Assembly: GCF_030124145.1 (NCBI RefSeq)
Contig: NZ_JASKMS010000011.1
Location: forward strand, 124,001 to 188,000
Direction of reading: 5' to 3'
DNA length: 64,000 nucleotides
Source of the DNA: Streptomyces sp. 378
GTDB taxonomy: Bacteria; Actinomycetota; Actinomycetes; Streptomycetales; Streptomycetaceae
Shown here: positions 29,463 through 37,511 of the stretch, piece by piece
Layout: each line of letters starts with the position of its first letter
How positions within the stretch are numbered: the first letter of the stretch is position 1
Program-made: the position numbers and the translations under genes
The notes under the pieces: model-generated
Told to the model about the DNA's origin: nothing
What the model saw: the letters and a program-made list of their open reading frames with translations, nothing else
Database searches by the model: none

Positions 29463-29490
29463 TTAGGTAACCTACGATTAGGTTACCTAA
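29463..29490. promoter_or_regulatory. double palindromic MarR operator
   Basis: TTAGGTAACC (29463-29472) and GGTTACCTAA (29481-29490) form a perfect 10-bp inverted repeat. Each half is itself nearly palindromic: TAGGTAACCTA at 29464-29474 and TAGGTTACCTA at 29479-29489, centres 15 bp apart. Two MarR dimers could bind side by side. It is 75 nt before the amidohydrolase start and 107 nt before the MarR start. Confidence 0.75.
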
Positions 29491-29564
29491 GTGCGGGGTT
29501 CGCATCGATCCCCGCCGACCGACCCGTGCCCCTGCTTCCCGTGAACCGATGGAAAGGCATGACG

Positions 29565-30686
29565 ATGACGACAGGATCGTCCGGATCCCCCCTCACCGCG
29601 GGCACCTCGCGGCGGCGACTGCTGGCCGCCGTGGCCGGCACCACCGCCGGCACGGCGGCCCTCGCGGCTCCGTCCGCCGCCCAGGCCGCCACCTCCACGT
29701 CGGCCGGGAGCGCCGCCGGCCGCCCGGGACGCGGCATGAAGGTGATCGCGGTCGAAGAGGCGTTCTCCGTTCCGGAGCTGATCCCGTGGCCGGGCGAAGC
29801 CCGGATGCCCCCCGGCTGGGGGGAAGAGTGGGGGCGCCGGCTCGCCGACCTCACGGAGCTGCGGCTGGCGGACATGGACGAGCATGGCGTGGACATGCAG
29901 GTCCTGTCGCTCACCTCACCCGGCGTGGAGGCCATCGAGGACCCCGCCGAGGCCGTGGCGACGGCCCGCCGGGTCAACGACCGTCTGGCCGAAGTGGTCG
30001 CCGCGCACCCGACACGGTTCGCCGGTTTCGCCGCCCTGCCGTTGCAGGACCCGAAGGCCGCCGTGGCCGAACTGCGCCGGGCGGTGGAGCGACTGGGCCT
30101 CAAGGGGGTCCTGCACAACGACCACGTGCACGGCCACTACCTCGACGAGCCGCGGTTCCGCCCCGTGTGGGCCGAACTCGAGCGGCTCGGCGTGACGCTC
30201 TACCTCCATCCCGCGCTCTTCCCCGCCGATCAGTGGCGGGTGTTCCAGGGCCATCCCGTGCTGAGCGGGCCGTCCTGGGGATGGACAGCGCAGGTCGGTG
30301 CCCACGCGCTGCGCCTGATCTACGGCGGAGTGTTCGACGAGTTCCCCGGGGCCTCGGTGACGCTGGGGCACATGGGAGAACTCCTGCCTTTCCAGTTGGC
30401 CCGGCTCGACAGCCGCTACCACCAGGCCGACCCCAAGACCAGGCCACGGCACCTGCCCTCCCACTACCTGCGGCACAACCTCTACGCGACCACCAGCGGC
30501 GTCTTCTCCCACGCGGCCCTCCTCGGAGCCGTCCAGGCCATCGGCGCCGACCGGCTGCTGTTCGCCGTCGACTACCCCTACGAATCAACGGCCGAGGCAG
30601 TCGAGTTCCTCCGCACAGCGCCGTTCTCCCGCGCCGACCTCACACGCATCGCACACCGCAACGCGGCACACCTGCTGCACCTCTGA
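29565..30686 (+). CDS. Tat-exported amidohydrolase_2 (ACMSD/hydroxybenzoate-decarboxylase-like)
   Basis: 373 residues. A twin-arginine signal (TSRRRLLAAVAGTTAG, then AAPSAAQA) covers about residues 1-48. The mature part is a TIM-barrel amidohydrolase_2: metal ligand region VIAVEEAFSVPEL, ADMDEHGVDMQVLSL, YLHPALFPADQW, LGHMGELLPF and the late Asp in FAVDYPYES. Relatives decarboxylate 2,3-dihydroxybenzoate, gamma-resorcylate or ACMS, normally in the cytosol, so export is odd. ATG at 29565 has GGAAAGG 7 nt upstream; an ATG two codons earlier is too close to it. Divergent from MarR; convergent with IclR. Confidence 0.92.
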   Translation: MTTGSSGSPLTAGTSRRRLLAAVAGTTAGTAALAAPSAAQAATSTSAGSAAGRPGRGMKVIAVEEAFSVPELIPWPGEARMPPGWGEEWGRRLADLTELRLADMDEHGVDMQVLSLTSPGVEAIEDPAEAVATARRVNDRLAEVVAAHPTRFAGFAALPLQDPKAAVAELRRAVERLGLKGVLHNDHVHGHYLDEPRFRPVWAELERLGVTLYLHPALFPADQWRVFQGHPVLSGPSWGWTAQVGAHALRLIYGGVFDEFPGASVTLGHMGELLPFQLARLDSRYHQADPKTRPRHLPSHYLRHNLYATTSGVFSHAALLGAVQAIGADRLLFAVDYPYESTAEAVEFLRTAPFSRADLTRIAHRNAAHLLHL

Positions 30687-30800
30687 CCAAGACACCAGCA
30701 GCAGGTGAGTGGGGCTGAGCAGACCTTCAAACGCTGGTCCTCGTCCGGCTGGGCGCGACTTCCGTCAGCCAGGGCCCGGCCCACCACGCCGGCAGCAACG

Positions 30801-31577
30801 TCAGCCGAGGACTTTCAGCTCGGCCTCGATGTTGGCGGCGGTGGCCAGGAGCGGCGGCAGCAGGTCGTGGCGTATCGAATCCGGCGTTCGCCGGCTGACG
30901 TGGGTGGCGAGGTTGATGCCTGCCACCACACGACGTGCCTCGTTCCGGACGGGTACGCCGATCGCTATGAGGCCCTCTTCCAGTTGCTGGTCCACCAGAC
31001 ACCAGCCCTGTGCCCGCACTTGTTCCAGTTCGGCGGCGAGTGCCTCCTTGGAGGTGATGGTGTCCGGGGTCAGCGGCTCCAAGGACGCGGTGTCCAGGTA
31101 GTGCCGCAGCCGGGTCTCGTCGAGGTGGGCCAGCAGGACCCGGCCGAGGGAGGTGGCGTGGGCGGGGAAGCGGGTCCCGATACTGATGGAGACCGCCATG
31201 ATCCGCCGGGTGGGTACCCGGCTGACGTACACCACGTCCCCGCCGTCGAGCACCGCCATGGACGAGGACTCACGCACCTCGGCGACCAGTTGCTCCAGGT
31301 GGGGCTGGGCGATCTCCGCCAGGGACATGCTGGACAGGTAGGCGTAGCCCAGTTCCAGAACGCGGGGTGTGAGGCGGAAGTGGCGGCCGTCCGTGGCCAT
31401 GTACCCCAGGTCGGCGAAGGTCAGCAGGAACCTCCGTGCGGTGGCACGGCTCATGCCGGTGGCCCTGGCGACCTCCGAGAGGGTCATCGCGGGCGTGTCG
31501 GCGCTGAACGCACGGATGACGGCCAGCCCTCGCTCCAGGGACTGCACGAAGTACCGCCCGGGTTCGTTGTCGTCCAT
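30801..31577 (-). CDS. IclR-family transcriptional regulator (PcaR/CatR-like)
   Basis: 258 residues: N-terminal winged helix (TLSEVARATGMSRATARRFL near 32-51) and a C-terminal effector domain (SSSMAVLDGGDVVYVSRVP, SIGTRFPAHATSLGRVLLA, GVPVRN). The wording is close to the IclR members that control aromatic-acid pathways. It starts 29 nt after the ABC ATPase stop, same strand, so it is probably the last gene of the ABC operon and may control it. AGGAG lies 9 nt before the ATG. Confidence 0.94.
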   Translation of the reverse strand: MDDNEPGRYFVQSLERGLAVIRAFSADTPAMTLSEVARATGMSRATARRFLLTFADLGYMATDGRHFRLTPRVLELGYAYLSSMSLAEIAQPHLEQLVAEVRESSSMAVLDGGDVVYVSRVPTRRIMAVSISIGTRFPAHATSLGRVLLAHLDETRLRHYLDTASLEPLTPDTITSKEALAAELEQVRAQGWCLVDQQLEEGLIAIGVPVRNEARRVVAGINLATHVSRRTPDSIRHDLLPPLLATAANIEAELKVLG

Positions 31578-31606
31578 GCGCTGTGACTCCTGTGTCGGAC
31601 GGTGTG

Positions 31607-32440
31607 TCAGGACTCGGACTTCTGCAGGGTGAGTTCGTCACTGCGGTCGGCCACTGGCGTGTCCGTGTCGCCGTTGTGGTGCTTGGCGCGCTGGATCTGC
31701 TCGTAGACGTGGGCGCGCAGTTCGGCGAAGCGGGGGCTGGCGCGGGTGTGCAACTGGTCGCGCTCGTCGGGGAGATCGATCGTCAGATCCTCCAGCACCA
31801 CGGTCGGCGAGGCGGACAGGATGATGGTGCGCTGGCCGAGGTAGACCGCCTCGTCGATGTCGTGGGTGACGAACAGGACGGTGACGCCCAGGTCGTGCCA
31901 CAGGCGCCGGATGAGGTCCTCCAGCTCGGCGCGCGTCTGGGCGTCGACGGCCGCGAAGGGCTCGTCCATGAGCAGCACCTTCGGCTCGAAGGCGACGGCT
32001 CGGGCGATGGCGACGCGCTGCTGCATTCCTCCGGAGAGCTGCCAGGGGTAGGCCTGGTGCACGTCGGCGAGGCCGACCACTTCCAGGGCTTGGTCCACCA
32101 GTTCCCGTGTCCGCGCCTTGCCGAGCTTCTTGCGGCGCAGGGGCAGGGCGACGTTGTCGCGTACGTTCATCCAGGCGAACAGGGAACGGCCGTACTCCTG
32201 GAAGACCACGGCCATGTCGGGCGGCGGCCCGCCCACCGGGCGGTCGTCCAGGCGGACGTCGCCGCTGGTCGGCGTGAGTAGTCCGGCCATGCACTTCAGC
32301 AGGGTCGTCTTGCCGCATCCCGACGGGCCGACCAGGCACACGAGTTCGCCGGCACCGATATGGAATGTGAGGTTCCGTAGTGCTTCGACACTGCGATTGC
32401 GTCCGGTGTAGATCTTCTTCAGGTTGCGTACGTCGAGCAT
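31607..32440 (-). CDS. ABC transporter ATPase (SsuB/TauB type)
   Basis: 277 residues: Walker A GPSGCGKTTL near 41, Q-loop VVFQEYGRSLF, signature LSGGMQQRVAIAR near 138, Walker B VLLMDEPFAAVD, and the switch His in FVTHDIDEAV. This is the nitrate/sulfonate/taurine-type importer ATPase. ATG at 32440 has AAGGAG 6 nt upstream; the long upstream extension of the frame is the permease gene read out of frame. Fourth gene of the operon. Confidence 0.96.
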   Translation of the reverse strand: MLDVRNLKKIYTGRNRSVEALRNLTFHIGAGELVCLVGPSGCGKTTLLKCMAGLLTPTSGDVRLDDRPVGGPPPDMAVVFQEYGRSLFAWMNVRDNVALPLRRKKLGKARTRELVDQALEVVGLADVHQAYPWQLSGGMQQRVAIARAVAFEPKVLLMDEPFAAVDAQTRAELEDLIRRLWHDLGVTVLFVTHDIDEAVYLGQRTIILSASPTVVLEDLTIDLPDERDQLHTRASPRFAELRAHVYEQIQRAKHHNGDTDTPVADRSDELTLQKSES

Positions 32441-32453
32441 CGACGTCTCCTTG

Positions 32454-33245
32454 TCAGGTGTTGCGCTGAGCCCGGCGCAGGCCCTGGTACCAGGCCAGGA
32501 CCCGGTTCTCGGTGAATCGGAAGAGCAGCGACAGGGCGAAGCCGAGCAGGCCGAGCAGCAGGACGCCGCTCCACATCTCGGGTATGGCGAACGAGCGCTG
32601 GAACTGCACGATGGTGAAGCCGAGCCCGTTGCTGGCGGCGAACATCTCACTGATGACCATGAGGATGATCCCGATCGAGAGGGCCTGGCGCATGCCCGTG
32701 GCGATCTGCGGGCTCGCCGAGCGCAGCATCAGGTGCCGGAGCCGGGAGGTGCCGGTGATGCCGTACGAACGGCAGGTGTCGCTGAGCACCTCGTCCACGG
32801 CGCGGACACCCTCGACCGTGTTGAGCAGTACCGGCCACACGCAGCCGCTGACGATGACGAGGACCTTCATGGTGTCGCCGATGCCCGCGAAGAGCATGAT
32901 CACCGGCACGAGCACCGGGGGCGGGATGGCCCGGAAGAGTTCCAGGACCGGCTCCAGCACGTCGCGCGCGACGCGGCTCATGCCGACCACCAGACCGAAT
33001 CCGACGCCGATGACGACGGCGAGGAGGTAGCCCGTGGCCAGCCGGAGCAGGCTGGGTACAGCGTCCGACAGGAGCCGTTCCCCCGTCCACACCTCCCCGA
33101 ACTTCTGCAGGATGGTGGCCAGCGGCGGGACGTAGAAGTCGGTGCTGTCCGCGGTGGCGAACCACCACACGGCGAACAGGACCGCGGGCAGGCCCAGGAT
33201 CAGCGCGGCGCGCCGGGCCATGGTGAGGACCGTTGTCCGGATCAT
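32454..33245 (-). CDS. ABC transporter permease (SsuC type), second of two
   Basis: 263 residues, about six helices, with the EAA-loop region SYGITGTSRLRHLMLRSASP typical of BPD_transp_1 permeases. ATG at 33245 starts just after the stop of the first permease (33250) with GGGAGGGG 7 nt upstream. It differs clearly from its neighbour, so the importer should have a heterodimeric membrane part, unusual for the SsuABC class, which normally uses one permease twice. Confidence 0.94.
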   Translation of the reverse strand: MIRTTVLTMARRAALILGLPAVLFAVWWFATADSTDFYVPPLATILQKFGEVWTGERLLSDAVPSLLRLATGYLLAVVIGVGFGLVVGMSRVARDVLEPVLELFRAIPPPVLVPVIMLFAGIGDTMKVLVIVSGCVWPVLLNTVEGVRAVDEVLSDTCRSYGITGTSRLRHLMLRSASPQIATGMRQALSIGIILMVISEMFAASNGLGFTIVQFQRSFAIPEMWSGVLLLGLLGFALSLLFRFTENRVLAWYQGLRRAQRNT

Positions 33246-33249
33246 CCGG

Positions 33250-34122
33250 CTACCCCTCCCTGCGGATGGACTGATGCCAGTGCAGCGCCCGCCGCTCGAC
33301 GGCCCGGGCCACCAGATTGATCGCGACGCCCAGCACTCCGGTGACCAGGACCAGGGCGTAGACCCGCGGCACGGCGCCGGACGTCTGCGCCACGGCGATC
33401 TGATGGCCCAGCCCGGGCGAACCGATGACGAGTTCCGCGGTGATGGCGAGGACGAGCGCCACGGTCGCGGCCAGCCGCACACCCGTCATCACATACGGCA
33501 GCGCGGTGGGCCACATGACATACCGCACCCGCCCCCACCTGCCCATCCGGTAGCTGCGGGCGGTGTCGTCCGCGACCGGGTCGACGTCCTGCATCCCGGC
33601 CAGCACCTGGACGAGCACCTGCCAGAAGGAGGCGTACACCACCAGCAGCAGCTTCGACCTCAGGTCGGTGCCGTAGAGCAGGACCGCCACCGGGATCAGG
33701 GCCACCGACGGTATCGGCCTCAGGAACTCGATGGTGGAGGCGGTCACCGCCCGCAGCACGGGCACGGAGCCGATCACTATTCCGGCCACCACACCCGTCA
33801 CGACGGCGATGGCGAGCCCGAGGCCCCAGCCGGTCAGGGTGTCGCCCAACGCGGTCCAGAACGCCTCCTCGGCGAGCAGGAGCAACAGGGCCCGGCCCAT
33901 CTCCGACGCGGGCGGAAGGTAGTCGGCGGACACCAGCCCGCTGTGCGGCAGGACTTGAAGCACCATCACCAGCCCGGCCAGGCCGGCCAGGCCGCGCAGC
34001 GGCGTAACGGCTCCCTCCAGCACGCGCCCGGCGCGGCCACCGCCCGGACCGCCGGGAGCCGTATCGGCTCCGGCGGCACCCGCGGTCTTCGGCAGCGCAG
34101 AAGTGCTCCCGGACCCGGTCAT
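33250..34122 (-). CDS. ABC transporter permease (SsuC type), first of two
   Basis: 290 residues: a Gly/Ala/Pro-rich N-terminal tail of about 35 residues, then about six helices, with the coupling loop SYRMGRWGRVRYVMWPTALP near residue 190. Start ATG overlaps the solute-binding-protein stop as ATGA (34122-34119), so synthesis is coupled. Pairs with the next permease. Confidence 0.94.
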   Translation of the reverse strand: MTGSGSTSALPKTAGAAGADTAPGGPGGGRAGRVLEGAVTPLRGLAGLAGLVMVLQVLPHSGLVSADYLPPASEMGRALLLLLAEEAFWTALGDTLTGWGLGLAIAVVTGVVAGIVIGSVPVLRAVTASTIEFLRPIPSVALIPVAVLLYGTDLRSKLLLVVYASFWQVLVQVLAGMQDVDPVADDTARSYRMGRWGRVRYVMWPTALPYVMTGVRLAATVALVLAITAELVIGSPGLGHQIAVAQTSGAVPRVYALVLVTGVLGVAINLVARAVERRALHWHQSIRREG

Positions 34123-35093
34123 GAGAACAGGGCATCCAGGTCGGGCTTCTTGCCGTCGAAGATGCCGTCCTGCTCACCGAGAGAGGCCACCTTCTCCAGC
34201 GAGGCCATGTCGTACGCCGCCGGCCAGGTCGGCAGCGTCAGGTTCTTCAGCACCTCACCGTCGATCTTGGTGTACGTCGTGACGATCTGACGTGCCTCGT
34301 CCGGGTGCGCCGAAGCGTACTCGAGCGACTCGGCCACCGCCTCGGTGAACTTCTTCACCAGATCGGGGTCCTCCTGGGCCAGCTTGGTGGAGGCGAAGTA
34401 CGTCGCGATGGTCAGCTTCGGGTCGGTCTCCGCGAACGGCGACGCCACGACCCGTGCGCCCTGTCCCTTGGCGATGGTCAGCGCGGGCTCGCCCATCCAG
34501 GCGGCGTCCACCTGACCGCCGTCCAGCGCGGCGGGCATCTGGTCGAACGGCATCTCGAGGAACTCGATCTTCGAGGGGTCGCCGCCGTCCTTGCGCACCG
34601 ACTCGCGGACCGTGGTGTCCCCGATGTTCTGCAGCGTGTTCACCGCAACGGTCTTGCCGGCGAGGTCCTTGGCCGACTTGATCGGGCTGTTCTTCTTGAC
34701 GGCCACTCCGCTGATGTCCTGGCCGGTGTCACCGGTGGAGGCGGCCCCGTTGACCACGGACTTGAGCGGCACGCCCTTGGTCTGGGCGATCATCAACGAG
34801 GTGACATTGCTGAACCCGAATTGGAACTGACCGCTCACCACGCCGGGGATGATCGCGGCACCGCCTTGGGCGGTCTCCATTTTCAATTCGATTCCGCGAC
34901 TGCTGAAGAATCCCTTCTCCTGTCCCAGATACAAGGGCGCCACATCGACGATCGGAATGATCCCCACTTTGACCTGGGTGGTCTTGTCCCCGCCCGAGGA
35001 GGGCGAACCGCCGGCCCCGGAAGAAGATCCGCATCCGGCCGCGGCTGCGACCGTCAGTACCGCTACGGCAAGTCCTAGAACGCGTCTTTGCAT
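34119..35093 (-). CDS. ABC substrate-binding lipoprotein (SsuA/NMT1 type)
   Basis: 324 residues with a lipoprotein signal: hydrophobic core LGLAVAVLTVAAAA and lipobox AAGC, the Cys at about residue 21, then a Ser/Gly linker. The mature domain VKVGIIPIVDVAPLYLGQEK and VVSGQFQFGFSN matches the NMT1/SsuA periplasmic-binding fold for sulfonates, nitrate, pyrimidine precursors or aromatic acids. ATG at 35093 with AGGAGG 5 nt upstream. First gene of the operon binding protein, permease, permease, ATPase, IclR. Given the convergent decarboxylase-like enzyme and IclR, an aromatic carboxylate is a reasonable but unproven substrate. Confidence 0.95.
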   Translation of the reverse strand: MQRRVLGLAVAVLTVAAAAGCGSSSGAGGSPSSGGDKTTQVKVGIIPIVDVAPLYLGQEKGFFSSRGIELKMETAQGGAAIIPGVVSGQFQFGFSNVTSLMIAQTKGVPLKSVVNGAASTGDTGQDISGVAVKKNSPIKSAKDLAGKTVAVNTLQNIGDTTVRESVRKDGGDPSKIEFLEMPFDQMPAALDGGQVDAAWMGEPALTIAKGQGARVVASPFAETDPKLTIATYFASTKLAQEDPDLVKKFTEAVAESLEYASAHPDEARQIVTTYTKIDGEVLKNLTLPTWPAAYDMASLEKVASLGEQDGIFDGKKPDLDALFS

Positions 35094-35138
35094 GGGCCCC
35101 TCCTGGCGAGGACGGATTGTGTGCGCAATGCGAACATG

Positions 35139-35194
35139 TGTCCGTGTACCGAACAAAGCAAGCGGACATTATGCCGTTGTCCGAATCGCGTCAA
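35139..35194 (-). promoter_or_regulatory. promoter and TGTCCG repeats before the ABC operon
   Basis: On the minus strand: -35 TTGACG (35194-35189), 17-bp spacer, -10 TAATGT (35171-35166). Three copies of TGTCCG/CGGACA occur at 35139-35144, 35163-35168 and 35178-35183; the last two form an inverted repeat with 9-nt spacing across the spacer and -10. Candidate IclR site. Confidence 0.55.
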
Positions 35195-35572
35195 TAGATC
35201 GCACCGAACCCGTCGCCACCGCTCATACGGCCGCGCGTGCCCATCACCGCGCGCTGTCATCGCGCCACGACTCCCCTGGGCCTACCGCACCCCCTCTGCG
35301 CCGCCTGGCAGGCGCGCAGACCTGGGCCGGACTCGGCGTCTTCGCCTACAGCCCGCACCGGATGACCGTCAGCGGCCGGCGAGCACGCAACCACCCCTGG
35401 CCCCGGCATAGGAGTGAACCCGCGGTATCAGGCCTGCCACCACGCCGAACCCCTTAAGCAGCTAACCGCATTGCTCTCGGTTCGCGCTGGGGTATGGACG
35501 AGACGGCGTGACGGTGTACGCGGTGATCGTGCTGCTGCCGGCCTGGCCGCTGGTGAGGAAGGCGGTGACGCG
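35195..35572. other. 378-bp region without a recognisable gene
   Basis: No supported gene, RNA or repeat. Frames exist on both strands but with no family resemblance, no ribosome binding sites and mixed third positions. Confidence 0.5.
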
Positions 35573-35589
35573 GGGCCGCGCCGCGGCCC
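35573..35589. terminator. palindrome after the DUF2264 gene
   Basis: GGGCCGCG-C-CGCGGCCC, perfect 8-bp arms, 8 nt past the DUF2264 stop on the minus strand. Probable end of the transporter operon transcript. Confidence 0.55.
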
Positions 35590-35596
35590 GACCCGG

Positions 35597-37489
35597 TCAC
35601 CGCGGCACCCGTTCCCGGGTGCCGTCCGGGAAGCGGATCTCCACCTCGCCGTTCGTCTCCGGACCGGCCCTCAGTACGACGAGGGTCACCAGGAGGTGGG
35701 TGCCGCCCGGGTGGGCGGGCAGGGTGAGGCACGGGGTCGCCGAGTGGTGGCCGCAGGCGTTGGCGCCGACCGCGTGTACCACTGCCGTCCCGGCGTCCTG
35801 CCACCCGTGCAGGGCGACGACCGTGCTGGTCAGACCGTCCGCGCGCCGGGCCAGCGCCCAGCCGGGGCCGGTCGACGCGACCGGCGGCGCGCTGTCGTCG
35901 GCGACGGCCCAGCCCCCTTCGCGCACGGGTGTGCCGGGCGGCGCGTCGACGCGGTGCACCCGGACCTCCCAGGCGCCGTGGGCCACGCTGACCGTCTCGA
36001 TGCGGTGTCCTTCGTCGCTGCCGGGGAGCACCGCCCGGTGCCAGGAGGCGGCCCGCGTGCCCGCGACACCGAGGGGGTGGATGCGACCGCGCGGGGTGGG
36101 CGTGCCGTCGGGGGCGAGCAGGGCGATGTGGTTGTCGAGGCCCGTGTCCGGTGCGGCCGGTGTTTCGGGCGCCGTCGCACTGGAGTAGGCGAACCGGGCG
36201 TAGTGCGGGCTGTCCTCGGCCGTTGCGGGTGGGGGTGGAAGCCGGTCGCTGCCGTGGTTGACGAGCCGGACGATCCCGTCGGCGGCGGTGGAGTGCAGCA
36301 GCCAGCCGGGGGCAGGTAGCGCGAGGCGCACGTCGGCCGTCTCCACCGGGCCGGGTTCCTCGGGCGCGGTCCACACGGGGTGGTCGGCGGGCAGGAGCAG
36401 GCCGAGGAAGGCCTTGCTCGCCCAGTAGGGGGAGGCCGGTCCCGAGTATCGCTGGGTGACGGGGAGGAACCGCCCGTACCAGCCGAGTGTGAGCAGCCCC
36501 TGCGCGTCGGGCACGCCGCGCTCGGCGAAGTGCTTCAGCGCGCCGGAGGCAAGACGGCGGGTGCGGCCGGGCGGCAGCGGGGTGGCGTCGGCGAGGACCC
36601 CCGCCCACAGCGGGGCCGTCGTCGCGAACCGGTAGGTGAGCGAGCGGCCCTGGTGGACGGGGGCGCCGTCGGCGCCGAAGAAGTGCTGGTGGTCGTGGAG
36701 GAACGACCACAGGCGCGTGCGGTGTTCGGCCACCAGCCGTGGGTCGGCGCGCGGCCCCGCGATACGGGCCCACAGGACCGGGTAGAGGTGCAGCGCCCAG
36801 GCGTTGTAGTAGTCGAACTTGCGGCCGTCGCCGTCGGTGTACCAGCCCTCGCCCCGGTACCAGTCCTCCAGGCGGGCGAGACCGGCGTCGATCTCGGTGC
36901 GGCTGTGCGGGGCGCCGACGGAGGCGAGGAACTCCTCGGTGATGACCTGGAACAGCCGCCAGTTGGAGTCGTTGACCACGGCTCCGACGAAGCCGCCGAG
37001 CCAGTCGGCGACCCGCTGCCGTACCCCGTCGTCGAGCCGGTCCCAGATCCAGGGGCGGGTCTCGTGCAGGGCGATCGCGAGGGACGCGGCCTCGACCATG
37101 GGCTGGGATCGGTCGGTGATGGGCGGCCAGCGGTCGGGCCCGCGCGGGTCGGACCCGGCCGCGAGCCCGGCCGCGTACCGCTCGATCAGGCCGGACACGC
37201 CCTGCCCGCCCGAACCGCCGATGCGGAACGCGGCCAGCAGGAAGGAGCGGGCGAAGCCCTCCAACCCGTCCGACCAGGGCCCGGAGTGGCTGGGCGGGCC
37301 GGGCAGCCGGTACTGGGCCAGGCCCGGGGAGGCGTAGGGCGTCAGGGCGTCGAGGAGGCGGTCGGCGATGGCCTCCCAGTGGGCGCGGGTCCAGCCGGTG
37401 AGGGGCGAGGTCAGCGGGTCGGAGGGTGGTAGATGGGGCAGGTTGGCCAGGTGCGTCGGGTCGGGGAGCGACACGTGCGGCGCGCTCAT
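35597..37489 (-). CDS. DUF2264 protein, (alpha/alpha)6-type carbohydrate enzyme candidate
   Basis: 630 residues. Domain DUF2264 covers about residues 28-390 (WSDGLEGFARSFLLAAFRIG, DYYNAWALHLYPVLWA, YRFATTAPLWAGVLAD), followed by a beta-rich C-terminal domain. The aromatic-rich helical pattern is like the (alpha/alpha)6 barrels of GH88/GH105 and heparinase-type enzymes; some DUF2264 proteins have, as I recall, been classed as a beta-glucuronidase glycoside hydrolase family (GH154). No signal peptide, so it acts inside on imported sugar. Last gene of the operon, 22 nt after LacI. Likely role: removing the unsaturated uronate from rhamnogalacturonan oligosaccharides. ATG has GGAGG about 12 nt upstream. 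Confidence 0.88.
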   Translation of the reverse strand: MSAPHVSLPDPTHLANLPHLPPSDPLTSPLTGWTRAHWEAIADRLLDALTPYASPGLAQYRLPGPPSHSGPWSDGLEGFARSFLLAAFRIGGSGGQGVSGLIERYAAGLAAGSDPRGPDRWPPITDRSQPMVEAASLAIALHETRPWIWDRLDDGVRQRVADWLGGFVGAVVNDSNWRLFQVITEEFLASVGAPHSRTEIDAGLARLEDWYRGEGWYTDGDGRKFDYYNAWALHLYPVLWARIAGPRADPRLVAEHRTRLWSFLHDHQHFFGADGAPVHQGRSLTYRFATTAPLWAGVLADATPLPPGRTRRLASGALKHFAERGVPDAQGLLTLGWYGRFLPVTQRYSGPASPYWASKAFLGLLLPADHPVWTAPEEPGPVETADVRLALPAPGWLLHSTAADGIVRLVNHGSDRLPPPPATAEDSPHYARFAYSSATAPETPAAPDTGLDNHIALLAPDGTPTPRGRIHPLGVAGTRAASWHRAVLPGSDEGHRIETVSVAHGAWEVRVHRVDAPPGTPVREGGWAVADDSAPPVASTGPGWALARRADGLTSTVVALHGWQDAGTAVVHAVGANACGHHSATPCLTLPAHPGGTHLLVTLVVLRAGPETNGEVEIRFPDGTRERVPR

Positions 37490-37511
37490 GCGGGTGCGGT
37501 TCCTCCGTTGG

